Below are positions 20,353 to 29,812 of a stretch of 64,000 bases of DNA, piece after piece. A program made the position numbers and the translations under genes. The notes under the pieces are model-generated. The model was not told where the DNA came from. It saw nothing but the letters and a program-made list of their open reading frames with translations, and did no database searches. The stretch is from Doryteuthis pealeii (taxonomy: Eukaryota; Mollusca; Cephalopoda; Myopsida; Loliginidae): positions 87,149,262 through 87,213,261 of the forward strand of contig CM042152.1 of NCBI GenBank assembly GCA_023376005.1. Reading direction: 5' to 3'. Position 1 is the first letter of the stretch. Every line of letters starts with the position of its first letter.

Positions 20353-20626
20353 TGATTGTTGGGTATATAACAATAAAGGTGAAGTTAGCAGTTCAAAAAA
20401 TCTAAATAATATAAATTGAATAGTTTTTTAATTGATGTGACCCATAAAAATGAATGTAGAATCGATCCATTTAAGAGACTGCATGCTTTACAAGTTCAAA
20501 AAGGGTTTATCAATTTCAGAAAAAATGAGAAACATTTGCACAGTATATGGAAAAATTTTCAAGTGTCAGGAAATCCAAGTGATGTGTTACAATAATTTGG
20601 TCGAGGGATTTTACCATATTCTAGAT

Positions 20627-20970
20627 CAGGGGTCACCAAACTACAGCCCGTGGGGCGGATCCAGCCTGCAAAAGCATTTTTATCAGGCCTGTCAACGGTA
20701 CTTGAATTCAGTTTCACAAATCTCACTAAACCTTTCTGCTAATGTTGTGTTCTTAGATAATGTTTTGAAAATAAATATGTTGGTTAAATTTGTTTTTGTG
20801 CATCTGACGCCACTCATCCATGAATATAACATGGAAAGATAAATTTTTTTTAAATCTTTTTCTCAGAGCTTTTTTTCTGGGTAGTAAGTATTGAACACAA
20901 TAATAATGTGGCCCGTTTGTTAATTTTTTCAATTATCCGGCCCAACGGGGAAAAAGTTTTGTAATCCTTG
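20627..20970. mobile_element. hAT-type MITE with 8-bp target-site duplication
   Basis: This is a 344-bp non-autonomous element. The left end is CAGGGGTCACCAAACT and the complement of the right end is CAAGGATTACAAAACT. Such CAGGGGTC..CAAACT ends are a hallmark of animal hAT elements. It is flanked by TTCTAGAT at 20619-20626 and 20971-20978, the 8-bp duplication expected of hAT transposases. Short open frames inside do not resemble transposase, so it depended on a transposase from elsewhere. The exact duplication suggests modest age. Confidence 0.92.
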
Positions 20971-20978
20971 TTCTAGAT

Positions 20979-21490
20979 GAGTGATTTCAATTGATAATCA
21001 AGCTCTCCTAACCAACAACTGATTAAAATACTAGACAGACAGCATGAGAAGCATACACACAACAATCATAAATGTCTGGGAACTTGGTAAAGTGTCAAAA
21101 CTTTGCTATTGTCTTCTACATGATTATCAGTTGTTCTCAGATTAATCAGAGAGTCATCATCTGTTTTGCAGTAGGAACAAAAACACACAACTGAACTATT
21201 TCTGCAAATCATTGTTACTAGTGAGGAACGGTGTGTTGTTCATTGTTATATTCAGCAAAAGAGACAATGATTATGACCTAAGGAAAAGCCTTAGCCTGTT
21301 CTACCAAAATCAGGATAAATACACCCTGAGGTTATGCACTGTGTTTGGGGGGGGGGGAGATATGAAGGATGTCATCTATTATAACACATTGTATTGTAAT
21401 GAAACAGCCAATTCAGCAGAGAGATAATATCATCAAATGGAAGCACACCCATCTTTAAACAAAGAAATGAGCTTTACTGATCAATTGAAA
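20979..21490. other. Unannotated spacer
   Basis: A G run at 21346-21357 is the only notable landmark. No gene was recognised. Confidence 0.45.
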
Positions 21491-21652
21491 AAGTGTCCTT
21501 GGCTTGATACTAACTGGTGGTGAGACTCAAGTTCTAGAGCTCTGAGGACTGTTGAGTTGTCCCCTTCCTTGGCATTACTCCCAAGTTCACTCTCGCCTGG
21601 AGTTGTAATATCTGTTGGGATCTCCTCTATGGGTCAAATAGATCTGTTTGAT
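21490..21652 (+). mobile_element. Retroposon D fragment
   Basis: GTGTCCTTGGCTTGATACTA, GGTGGTGAGACTCAAGTTCT, CTCGCCTGGAGTTGTAATAT and ATGGGTCAAATAGATCTG follow D order. Confidence 0.65.
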
Positions 21653-21734
21653 ATAATGAAGTGTGTACCTGTATAAAATTATTGAAGATACATTTTTGTT
21701 CTATATAGATCATAATTGTTAAACTGAATTTGGT

Positions 21735-21905
21735 ATCATCATCATCATCAATTGCACTGACAGCAACCCACCCCTGGCAGGTTTTCTGCACAGCATCCAG
21801 AATCTGCACAGAGCTGGTTGATGTAGGTTTTTGCTGGTCGGCCTTCACTGGTGTGTCCATGTGTAGGTATTCAATGGAGAATGTCCTAGCTTCTCCAGCA
21901 TGTCT
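21735..21905 (-). mobile_element. LINE reverse-transcriptase relic (extreme C-terminus)
   Basis: The minus strand reads MDTPVKADQQKPTSTSSVQI and then ILDAVQKTCQGWVAVSAIDD. This corresponds to the end of the same LINE as at 15.6 kb, whose C-terminus finishes before a (CAT/ATG)n stretch. That stretch is present here as (ATC)n at about 21736-21750. It is truncated and diverged. Confidence 0.6.
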
Positions 21906-22600
21906 TAGTTTATAAATATTTTAGAAGAATAATTATAATATAATTAATTCCAAGGTCAAAGCTTTGTTGACAAAGAAAACCTTATGTAAGTAATATAATA
22001 TTCAATACAAATATTAGATTTTGAAATTTTTTACATACATCCTGAAATCATCCGATAATTAATTTTAACTAAATGCTGACGTATGCATAGAAGAAGGAGA
22101 TTATAAAAATAAGGCCATCAGTTGAAAGATACAATTGAAGAGGACACTGTATGGAGAATAAAGAGAGAACCGCCGTGACCAGCTACAAAGAGACAAAAGG
22201 ATCAGCATCATTGAAACTTTCAAATGTCCAAACCATCTCTTTTCATTTCTTTCCCTCTCTCTCCCCCCCCTCTCTCTCTCTGGTGTGACAGTGAGTAAAT
22301 GACAATTTCTTCTCTCACGTATTTTTGTTTTACAAACTGCTAGAATATTGATGCATACATGTTATTACTCAAAATGGACACTGGCAGTCACAACATAAAC
22401 AAAAAAACATACACACCTCTCACACAATTACCTACAACACGACTTAAAGAACATTAACAATTCAAATTTTGTATATTGTATATAAAGTTGATTTTTATAT
22501 ATAGATTGTTTTTTCTTTTGATTTCTACGGAAACCACATTTCCATAGACACGTGTTTAAATTGTGGAAACACACCAAATACTAGAACACGAGGCCCCCAC
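21906..22600. other. Unannotated spacer
   Basis: A CT-rich run at 22253-22280 is present. No gene was recognised. Confidence 0.45.
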
Positions 22601-22735
22601 AACTTCTACTTGGATGATTTGTATGATAGGAGGTAAGTGGTCATACAGCTGCTTATTTGTGGGGGCTGTTTCCAAAATTTCTTCAGGACCACACGCGGCA
22701 TTCTTATGTAGTTACTGCCTAGCTTTGACTTTGGT
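22600..22735 (-). mobile_element. LINE reverse-transcriptase relic fragment
   Basis: The minus-strand frame contains MPRVVLKKFWKQPPQISSCM and TTYLLSYKSSK, aligned in order with the WKQH ... MATY segment at 15.9-16.0 kb. SINE-A lies directly next to it. Confidence 0.65.
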
Positions 22736-22740
22736 ATAAA

Positions 22741-22984
22741 AAAGTAAAGTCGTGGCCTAAAGTCGGTAGCAGCCAGACAGTAAGGGAGTCTATCCACTTC
22801 TCATTAGCACTAGACCAAGGAGACTGTTTTTGCATCTGAGGTGGAGTGCCACACCTAACATCAGCTCCTCACTTTACTGCCCAGATTCTTGTATTACTCA
22901 TGTGCTGAGTTGGTGAGGGTCGGTATTGAACCCGGAACCTTGTGGTTCCTAGGTGGACAATCTACCGACTGAGGTAAACTGACC
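22741..22984 (-). mobile_element. SINE-A, full-length diverged copy
   Basis: The minus strand carries a degraded tRNA-like head (ACCTCAGTCGGTAGATTG and GGTTCCGGGTTCAATACC), then the SINE-A body through GTGGCACTCCACCTCAGATG to CACGACTTTACTTT. Confidence 0.85.
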
Positions 22985-23560
22985 AATCAACAAGCAATAA
23001 AACCAATCAACCAAACCAATTAAAAATGATTTTTTACTCTTACATAATAATGCAAAATGCACACAGAAAAAAAGGTTTGGCTTTTGATGTAGAAGTTTTA
23101 CTTCATCCACTCTTCCAAACCTGATCCAGTGGATCGTAACGTTTTCAGATCTTTAACTGTATTTCTTGGGCAGAGGTTAAAAGGATATAAAGATGTTTCT
23201 AATCTCAAAACTTGGAAAATGTTATGTTGAGGTATTAACTTGCTCGCTCAATGGGATCATGTCAATAAACATGAAATCAACTATCAACTTAATTGAATTT
23301 GTAATTGATTATTAAATAAAAATCAATTATAAAAGGCAACCAAACTTTCTTTGTAGAAGAAGTTTATGGTTTATTTTCACACATTACACAATATAAACAA
23401 TATCATACAAAACAAAAAGTAATGTTGTGTTGTTGTAGTAATGTGTGGAGGATGATCACTAATTATTTGAGCCTATTATAATAGTGACCATCTAAGTTGA
23501 TTTTTTTTGTCATAGTTTGATAGTTGATTAATCCTTTATTTTGATTGGCTAAATAATTAA
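22985..23560. other. Unannotated AT-rich spacer
   Basis: No gene or element was recognised. Confidence 0.45.
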
Positions 23561-23561
23561 A

Positions 23562-24061
23562 AGGTAATTTATGAGGAAGACCGCAAAACTTGCTAATGGT
23601 GAGTGGTGAAAAACCAACCCCAGCTACGATTGAAGCCGTAGAAAGAATAGATAGATATGAAGATGACTAGATAGATAGATAGTTTTTTTTTTATTTTATT
23701 AAAATATAAAAAATATCTAAATACTCAGATTTTCTTTTATTCATGTTTGTTTAATGTCTTGTTTTTAGTTTAAATAAACAAGAATATCTAAATATTTTTA
23801 TTTTTTTTTACTTGTAATTGATTGTTAGAAATAAATATATTAAAATAAAATGAAAATACCGAAAAAAGTAAACGTTTTGGTTTTTTTTATATGTAAGTGA
23901 ATGTCGAAAAAAAAAAAAAAACAAAATGCCCCAAGTTGGTTGTTTACTTTCAAGTGACACTGCCTCGGCTACAGACTTCAATCGTAGCTGGGTTGGTTTT
24001 TCAGCAATCACCGGTAGCAAGTTTTGAGGCAGGAGACCGGGATGCACTTCCTCATAAATTA
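23562..24061. mobile_element. Snap-back MITE, ~500 bp with long inverted ends
   Basis: The left end TAATTTATGAGGAAG and downstream CAAAACTTGCTAATGGTGA, CAACCCCAGCTACGATTGAA are mirrored on the right. The complement of the right side reads TAATTTATGAGGAAGTGC, CAAAACTTGCTACCGGTGA, CAACCCAGCTACGATTGAA. The arms are about 80-100 bp. The interior is AT-rich with a (TAGA)n run at 23670-23682. Confidence 0.8.
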
Positions 24062-24500
24062 CTAAATAAAATTGTCTAAGTCACCATGCAGTGTTCATGA
24101 GTTGTTAAAATGAATATATATATTCTTTAAACAACTCATACAGATGATAAATATCATCTGACAATGAGAAAGGATTTAACATCAAATTCCTCACAGATTC
24201 AATACGTTCTCATTTTCAACAGACCATAATGCACTAATATGATTAACAGCTCAATTATTTCAGAGAAACTCAATAAATATTACATTCAATCAAACAGAAT
24301 CATTTCAGAGCTTTATAATCTGAAATCTCACCAGTAAATGATTTGCCCAGATTTAAATGGTTTAATTTTAAGCATCATTAGAATCAGCCTTTATTAAATG
24401 TTTCTATATAATTTCATTAAATGTTGACGATGGAATGAAGGCTGCATAAAGAAAAGATTATATATAATTTTAGAATAAATGCAATTACCATTTGTGTACT
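24062..24500. other. Unannotated AT-rich spacer
   Basis: Nothing recognised. Confidence 0.5.
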
Positions 24501-24640
24501 AAGTGTGACACTAAACAATATCTGAAGTTCTGGAGCTATAGGAAATAGGAAATACCCTTATTAATCATAGGACCATTCAGTCTCAGAGTGGTAGTACCTA
24601 TTAAAATCCCATCTATGGGTTAATAGATCTGTTTGAAAGG
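24500..24640 (+). mobile_element. Retroposon D fragment
   Basis: GTGTGACACTAAACAATATC, TCTCAGAGTGGTAGTACC and ATCTATGGGTTAATAGATCT are in D order; it is heavily diverged. Confidence 0.6.
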
Positions 24641-25405
24641 TATTTTTTTTATTAAATAGGAAAACTTAATATCATATTACATTTTTAAATAAATGAATTT
24701 ATTTGATTTAATTATGGTCTCCAATTATATATGGTACAAAAATGGGACCAAGTAACCAATAAGCACCCCAAATCATCAACTTAATGAAAGGTTCATATTT
24801 TAACTCTACACCGGTATGTTTTGCTTTCAAATATTTGAAAATAAACGAACAGACGATTTTTGCAATTATATTGTATCTGACAAAAATAAATTTTTACAAA
24901 TTGTGTGATACTATTTCTGAACAACATACTTTTATTTAAATAAGCATAACATATTTTGTAAATAAAAACTGTATTTTTATTGAAATAACACAATTGCATT
25001 TCTCTTCTGATTAAGTAAAAACTAGTTTAGTATAAAAACGTCTTTTGTCTTTTTTTGAAAGTGTTGAAAGATGTTCATAAATTTCTAATTAAAAAGTATT
25101 TATTTAGAAAAAGATTTGCTATTGAATTTAATTTGATTACATGTTCCAACCATCTATTTATTTGTTTTATTGTGAGTTCAACATCTCCATAAACTTCTGA
25201 TTAAAATCATTTGTTTACAAAAATTTGAAAGCAGAAGTTACCAGTGATGAGTTAAAATATGAACTTTCATTAAGTTGACTTGGTACCAAAAATGTAACTT
25301 CACAATAATTTAAACAGGTAAACATTTCATGCTTAATTGCAATATCAATGTTTTAAGTGTAGTTTAAACATTTTAAACATTATATCAAATATATCAATTT
25401 GATCC
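24641..25405. other. Unannotated AT-rich spacer
   Basis: Nothing recognised. Motifs such as GTTCATATTTTAACTC and its complement GAGTTAAAATATGAAC (near 24791 and 25248) form distant inverted matches that continue outward for about 50 bp, hinting at one more degraded snap-back. Confidence 0.4.
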
Positions 25406-25407
25406 AT

Positions 25408-25511
25408 AAATAGGACCTTAAACATACAGCCAGAGTGAAGCTGGCAATGAAATGGTGACTCCAACCTCTCAGATCTGGAGCCTCATCACCAAATGCAGTT
25501 TAGTGTCAAGG

Positions 25512-25512
<1 letters not shown>
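25408..25512 (-). mobile_element. Retroposon D fragment
   Basis: CATAAATAGGACCTTAAACA, CAATGAAATGGTGACTCC and AGATCTGGAGCCTCATCACC match D on the minus strand. It ends at a TA run (25516-25543). Confidence 0.6.
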
Positions 25513-25544
<32 letters not shown>

Positions 25545-25546
<2 letters not shown>

Positions 25547-25659
25547 AAGATAATCTAATGAGTCAGACGAACCTACTATTAGTTTCGCATAAAGCTCTTC
25601 AGGGCTAAAATCTGAGTCAGATTTTAGCGAAACTAACTCATTAGATTATCTTTGTTATT
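25545..25659. repeat. Nested snap-back centred on a hammerhead-like motif
   Basis: The outer arms CAAAGATAATCTAATGAGT and ACTCATTAGATTATCTTTG are perfect inverted copies. Inside them, TTAGTTTCGC pairs with GCGAAACTAA, and TAAAATCTGA pairs with TCAGATTTTA. The right arm looks like an internally deleted inverted copy of the left. As with the SINE-G palindrome, the inverted duplication is built around the ribozyme-like core. Confidence 0.85.
25570..25606 (-). ncRNA. Hammerhead ribozyme-like motif in snap-back
   Basis: On the minus strand: stem I AGCC; core CTGAAGA; stem II GC-TTTAT-GC (short); core GAAA; stem III CTAATAG; TA cleavage dinucleotide; stem I 3' strand GGTT. Stem I includes one G-U pair. 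The stem III loop CTAATAG is a palindrome around one base, so dimer pairing is possible while a monomer hairpin is not. Stem II is short, so activity is uncertain. Confidence 0.55.
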
Positions 25660-25694
25660 TGGCTCTACTTAGGTATCGAGCACTTTTTACTTAT

Positions 25695-25938
25695 TAGCTT
25701 TCTCCTAGCGGTTATATGAATATATATATATTATTACTATATATACATATAAATTGTTTTTTCTTTTGGCCAAATACTGTACCAATAGATTATTTTTTGT
25801 TGGTACGAATATCTTGATCCTTTCTTTTTTTCAAAAATTTTTTTCTTCCTGGTTGATGTTTGGTAGTATATTTTTACAATCAAACTTTCTGCTGTTTTTT
25901 TTCTCTCCGCAAGGATCTACCAACACGCTTGGTATATT

Positions 25939-25950
<12 letters not shown>
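25695..25950. repeat. Interspersed repeat K, copy 1
   Basis: CCTAGCGGTTATATGAATAT, CATATAAATTGTTTTTTC, TTTGGTAGTATATTTTTAC and ACGCTTGGTATATTA match 48183-48445 in the same order. Both copies begin and end at TA runs. The family was not recognised. Confidence 0.75.
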
Positions 25951-25993
<43 letters not shown>

Positions 25994-26224
25994 ATATTAG
26001 TGTATGTGTGTATTCAGGCAGAAAATTTTCTTGAAGGTATATTGTTTTTATTAAGGGAGACAGACAAGGATTTGTTGATCAGTTTTTTATTGGCTTTGTT
26101 ATGTTGGGATGAAAGATGTTGCTGGTGTGGATGAAGAAAAGAATTTCCAAAGTACTCTAACTTCATAATCTGAGTATGTGTAATTTCAACTATCATTGGA
26201 CATTGTTGAAAATATGGGTACTTC

Positions 26225-26227
<3 letters not shown>

Positions 26228-26298
<71 letters not shown>
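26228..26298. repeat. Compound (TA)n-(TG)n microsatellite
   Basis: A long TA run leads into a GT run, next to the start of SINE-H. Confidence 0.9.
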
Positions 26299-26300
<2 letters not shown>

Positions 26301-26333
26301 ACAATATCAGTAGAATTATATGTATATATATAT

Positions 26334-26580
26334 ATGTAATGCTCTCCTATAAAAAAGATGGGGCACTCTATGGCGGCCTTTACATACATACAGATGTGTC
26401 TATTAAAACAGTTAAAATCCCCATCGCATTCTGTAGGTGACGATAGCCGAGCGGTTAAACTGTCCGACTGATGCTAAATCGATCAGGTTTCTATCCCAGC
26501 TGTAGGTAGCTTACAAATGTCTAGCCACACTGAAGAGACTTGATAAGTTGAAACACAGTATCTGTGAATGACTATATATA
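26334..26580 (+). mobile_element. SINE-H, copy 1: tRNA-Leu/Ser-like head with hammerhead-like core
   Basis: About 100 bp of leader (AATGCTCTCCTATAAAA ... CAGTTAAAATCC) precede a tRNA-like segment at 26439-26500. This has GACGATAGCCGAGCGGTTAA, the A-box pattern of class II tRNAs (Leu/Ser), and a degraded B box in GGTTTCTATCC. A hammerhead-like motif follows at 26526-26566. The copy at 52612-52850 shares leader, head and ribozyme, and both copies are bounded by TA runs. The leader means the head may not be the true 5' end; a circularly permuted or tandem-derived unit is possible. Confidence 0.7.
26526..26566 (+). ncRNA. Hammerhead ribozyme-like motif in SINE-H
   Basis: Stem I CACA; core CTGAAGA; stem II GACTT-GAT-AAGTT (five pairs including one G-U); core GAAA; stem III region CACAGTA; cleavage dinucleotide TC; stem I 3' strand TGTG. 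All core positions are kept. The sister copy has CACGGTG in the stem III region, which is palindromic and suggests the ancestral form could dimerise. It lies 30 nt downstream of the B-box-like sequence on the sense strand of the SINE. Confidence 0.6.
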
Positions 26581-26833
26581 TATAAAGCATAAAGAGCGTC
26601 CACAATAATCAACCGACGTAATTTGCGGTCCAAAAACATAACAGCAAGAAATGTCTTCGTATAAACACCAGAAGAATTATTAGCAACCTGATGATGGCGA
26701 AATAGCCTGAAACCTGGGTAGTTGCCTATGGAAAACAATTATATTTTTAAAAAATTCAACAAATAAATAAATAAAGCTCCTACAAATTTCTGGTTGAGCA
26801 CTGTGATTTCTTTGTTTCATCTCAAAAACTTTT

Positions 26834-26850
<17 letters not shown>
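26581..26850 (+). mobile_element. Penelope-like terminal segment
   Basis: The segment between two TA-rich stretches holds a hammerhead-like motif at 26683-26725. The following AATAAATAAAGCTCCTACAA and GAGCACTGTGATTTCTTTG are typical in style of sequence downstream of Penelope-like element ribozymes. No coding frame of such an element is visible. Assignment rests on general resemblance only. Confidence 0.4.
26683..26725 (+). ncRNA. Hammerhead ribozyme-like motif (Penelope-like context)
   Basis: Stem I GCAAC; core CTGATGA; stem II (T)GGC-GAAATA-GCC(T), three G-C pairs with a U-U at the base; core GAAA; stem III CCTGGG; cleavage dinucleotide TA; stem I 3' strand GTTGC. The five-pair stem I is perfect, and CCTGGG pairs with itself between two molecules. 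The U-U at the base of stem II departs from the usual G-C. Confidence 0.65.
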
Positions 26851-26864
<14 letters not shown>

Positions 26865-27159
26865 TAGACACACATGTGAGTATGTGTGAAGGTATTGATT
26901 AATATGTATTTCTTTTTCTCCGAAGAAGCTTTTGTTTGACCAATCATCTGAGTGGATTTCCTGCAGACGGTTAACTGATGTTCTCTTGATGTTCAATTAA
27001 CAAGTTCAATTTCTTTCCTTTTCAATTGACTTTTGCAGAAAATGCTAAGGTCATTCATTTAGACAGACTAATCAATCTTCTTTAGAAATTCTAACTTTTG
27101 ATATTTAAATGAATAGGGAGAAATCACAAGGAAAATGCTATGCTAATCTTCAAAATGAC

Positions 27160-27395
27160 AACAATACATTTCCTGCTTGGAAAATCAGCATTCAAAAACC
27201 AGACACCCTCCCCCACCCAACCCCTTAAGATTGTGTTGTATATTTTCTACCAAACACCAACTAGGGTTGCAGGGCCGGGTTAGATCAGTCGGTAGAGCAT
27301 CCAGCTAGAAACCAAAAGGTTCCTAGTTCAATACAAGCCCTCACCAACTCAGCGTATGAGTAGCACAGGGATCTGTGTGGTAAAGTAAGGAGCTT
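27160..27395 (+). repeat. Tandem duplication unit 1, carrying truncated SINE-A
   Basis: A 247-bp unit starting AACAATAC repeats from 27407. The unit holds ~110 bp of non-SINE sequence (CAGACACCCTCCCCCACCCA) and SINE-A from 27271. In this copy SINE-A stops at GTAAGGAGCT (27395), where the duplication breakpoint lies. Confidence 0.85.
27271..27395 (+). mobile_element. SINE-A, 3'-truncated by duplication
   Basis: The tRNA-like head is present (GGGTTAGATCAGTCGGTAGA, then GGTTCCTAGTTCAATAC). The body is cut after AGGAGCT. Confidence 0.85.
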
Positions 27396-27517
27396 AAAGT
27401 AATAAGAACAATACTTTTCCTGCTTGCAAAATCAGCATTCAAAAACCAGACACCCTCCCCCACCCAACCCCTTAAGATTGTGTTGTATATTTTCTACCAA
27501 ACACCAACTAGGGTTGC

Positions 27518-27765
27518 AGGGCTGGGTTAGCTCAGTTGGTAAAGCATTCAGCTAGAAACCACAAGGTTCCTAGTTCGATACAGGCCCTCACCATCTCAGC
27601 GTATGAGTAGCACAGGGATCTGTGCAGTAAAGTAAGGAGCTGATGGTAGGTGTGGCAATTCACCTCAGACGCAAAAACAATCTCTTGGTCTAGCGCTAGT
27701 TAAAAGGGGATAGACTCCCTCACTGATTGGCTGATACTGACTTTAGGCCACCCTGACAACACTGC
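27518..27765 (+). mobile_element. SINE-A, full-length copy
   Basis: Head GGCTGGGTTAGCTCAGTTGG with B box CCTAGTTCGATAC. The complete body runs to GGCCACCCTGACAAC. It lies in unit 2 of the tandem duplication, so this copy shows the original insertion. Confidence 0.9.
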
Positions 27766-27914
27766 TGAATCAAGTCATTTTGATATCAGTTTGCTTACAG
27801 AACCTGCTGTTGCTTAAATAGTCACCCATCTAAGTATTGATCAGGCTTATTGCTGCTTAATGCCAGTAATATAACGGGAACCAGTTCTTTCAACATGACT
27901 TGATCCTAAACACA

Positions 27915-27975
27915 AGGGGTTTGAGTTTGGTTTGGTTCCTTTATTTAATGGCATATCAACATTTGTGGTTATTCA
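27915..27975 (-). mobile_element. Retroposon D 3'-end scrap
   Basis: TTTAATGGCATATCAACATT and GGTTATTCAATGCC are the D tail region on the minus strand. Confidence 0.5.
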
Positions 27976-28324
27976 ATGCCAAGACTGTAGAAATTATCCC
28001 CCACACAATTGATAAAAAGCAGAAAGGTCAATATTAATATAGTGAAAGTCATGGATACTTGAAATCTTTTGCACAGCAAACATTTAAAAGTTTGTGAAGA
28101 CCTATTTATATCTCCTGAGGCTTTTTTTTTTCTTTATCCACCAAAACAATCAGGTGCACACATATAGAAAAGTAGAGTGAGTCAACTCTGAGAAGTTATC
28201 TAAAATCATTTTTTTTATTATTATTTAACTGGTCTGGGGGTATTTTAATGCCTAGGGGTTAGGGAATTGCATACATTTATATTTAGATTTTTTGTGTAGT
28301 TTCTTAAGATTTTTTTTTACACAG

Positions 28325-28480
28325 TGATGTGGGACAGATACTGGTCATAGTGGAAAGTAATGGCAATGGAGTGTACTCCACAAAACTCCAGAATTGCAGC
28401 CTCACCAGCTGATGCTATTTAGTTCCATATCCAGGTCACCCCTTGAGGATGGATCTTACCCCTATGCTAGGGATACTGTA
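28325..28480 (-). mobile_element. Retroposon D fragment
   Basis: GGAAAGTAATGGCAATGGAG, CACAAAACTCCAGAATTGCA and CCAGCTGATGCTATTTAGTT match D on the minus strand, ending in the GATCTTACCCCTATGC block of its upstream part. Confidence 0.65.
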
Positions 28481-29635
28481 GAGATAAATGTAATTATTTT
28501 ATAATAGAAGATAATGCAATTTTATGACATAGCTTAACAAAAAAAAAAAAAAAATGATTATTTATTTATTTATTTATTTTGGTTGCCAAGGATTTTGAGG
28601 GTGGTGTTGAATCTAAAATGGATATTAGCTTTGCTGAATGGGCACTTGTTTTTTTTAGATAAAGCCCCCCCCCCTTATGATTTTCTCCCAATATAATGTC
28701 AGATTCTATTTCCAAAACTTCCAAACTTCAAGCTAAAACCTTTTTACTCAGAAGACAGTTATTTTGATGCCAAAGTAGCTAAATTATAAAACCTATATTG
28801 ATTCTGTAGAGATTTGTATAGACTGATCAGAATTCAACGCTGTTGCAAGTTGAATCTGCTTCTGGGAATCCAGACTTGGAAAGTGGTTTAAATAGCAGCT
28901 TGGGCTATTCTACTATGTAACATGGTCAAGTCTATTTCCAGGATTTTGATTGGTTGGTGGTTTTAGTGTGTATATTTTTATCCATATATACTGAACACTT
29001 GACCATGTCCTGTCAGTTGCTACAGAGTGTATTCGGTTACACTATCTTTTTTGTCTGGTGAATGGACGCTATCCACAGCCTTCCTGTGTTCATTCTACAG
29101 ATACAATCAGCATATTCTAAGTCCCACTAACAGGACATATTGTTATTTTGGAGGGGCGTGCTATAATGGTCACTATTATAAGAAATGAACTGGGAAAGGT
29201 GTAGTGAGAGTGGCGGGCGTGAAGACTTGCCGTATTCTCGAAGGAAGCGGGCTAGGCTTTGCCTGGCATGTAGGACTGACCTAGAGTCGAACCCGCTTCC
29301 TTCAGAATGTGAGAGCTGTGGACAATCAGTGAAATAAGAAATAGCATAGTAGCCTGGATGTAGGTGGTCGCGCCGTGCTGACGAGTGTCACACGTGCTGC
29401 ACGGACAATTATGAGTGAGGAGCCTGGATGTGGTGAAATTGAGGTGTATTTAAAGGACTTATTCTCACAGACCAGGAAGAATGACTGCAGTAGCGTTCTA
29501 TCGTCGAGACAAGTGGGACAAAGAAATGATATTGGATTTTGGAGTGTGATACAGTTGGGAGTGCTTAGACTGTCGATTGGAACCTTGCATCAGACTTGAC
29601 TGTGACCCCCCACACACATACACACTGATTAGAAA
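28481..29635. other. Unannotated region with a GC-richer block
   Basis: From about 29150 to 29600 the sequence is GC-richer than its flanks. It contains a 12-bp-arm hairpin (GAAGGAAGCGGG and its complement at about 29239 and 29290) and two near-copies of AGCCTGGATGT (29352 and 29420). A plus-strand frame of 74 codons at 29375-29599 has no recognisable domain. No element or gene could be assigned. Confidence 0.4.
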
Positions 29636-29812
29636 AGGTATGCATCTAATTATTCTCTCTCCAGTTATGTAACACACTTGGCTCTTTAACCTTGATTAAG
29701 CAACTAGTCTAGAAGAAGAAAAAACTCTGGGGCCAAACCTGTAAATCTCTGCTTAATAGATTGACCTTGTGTTACATCCTACTCATGCAGTGGGGTTGAT
29801 AAATGTATATTA
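29636..29812 (+). mobile_element. SINE-B, head-truncated copy
   Basis: CTCCAGTTATG, GGCTCTTTAACCTTGATTAA, CAAACCTGTAAATCTCTGC and GACCTTGTGTTACATCCTAC follow the SINE-B body and tail. Confidence 0.8.

Noticed and set aside
29239..29305. tRNA-like gene on the minus strand
   Set aside because: GGGTTCGACTCT resembles a B box, but there is no A box at the right distance and the sequence folds into a simple 12-bp hairpin.
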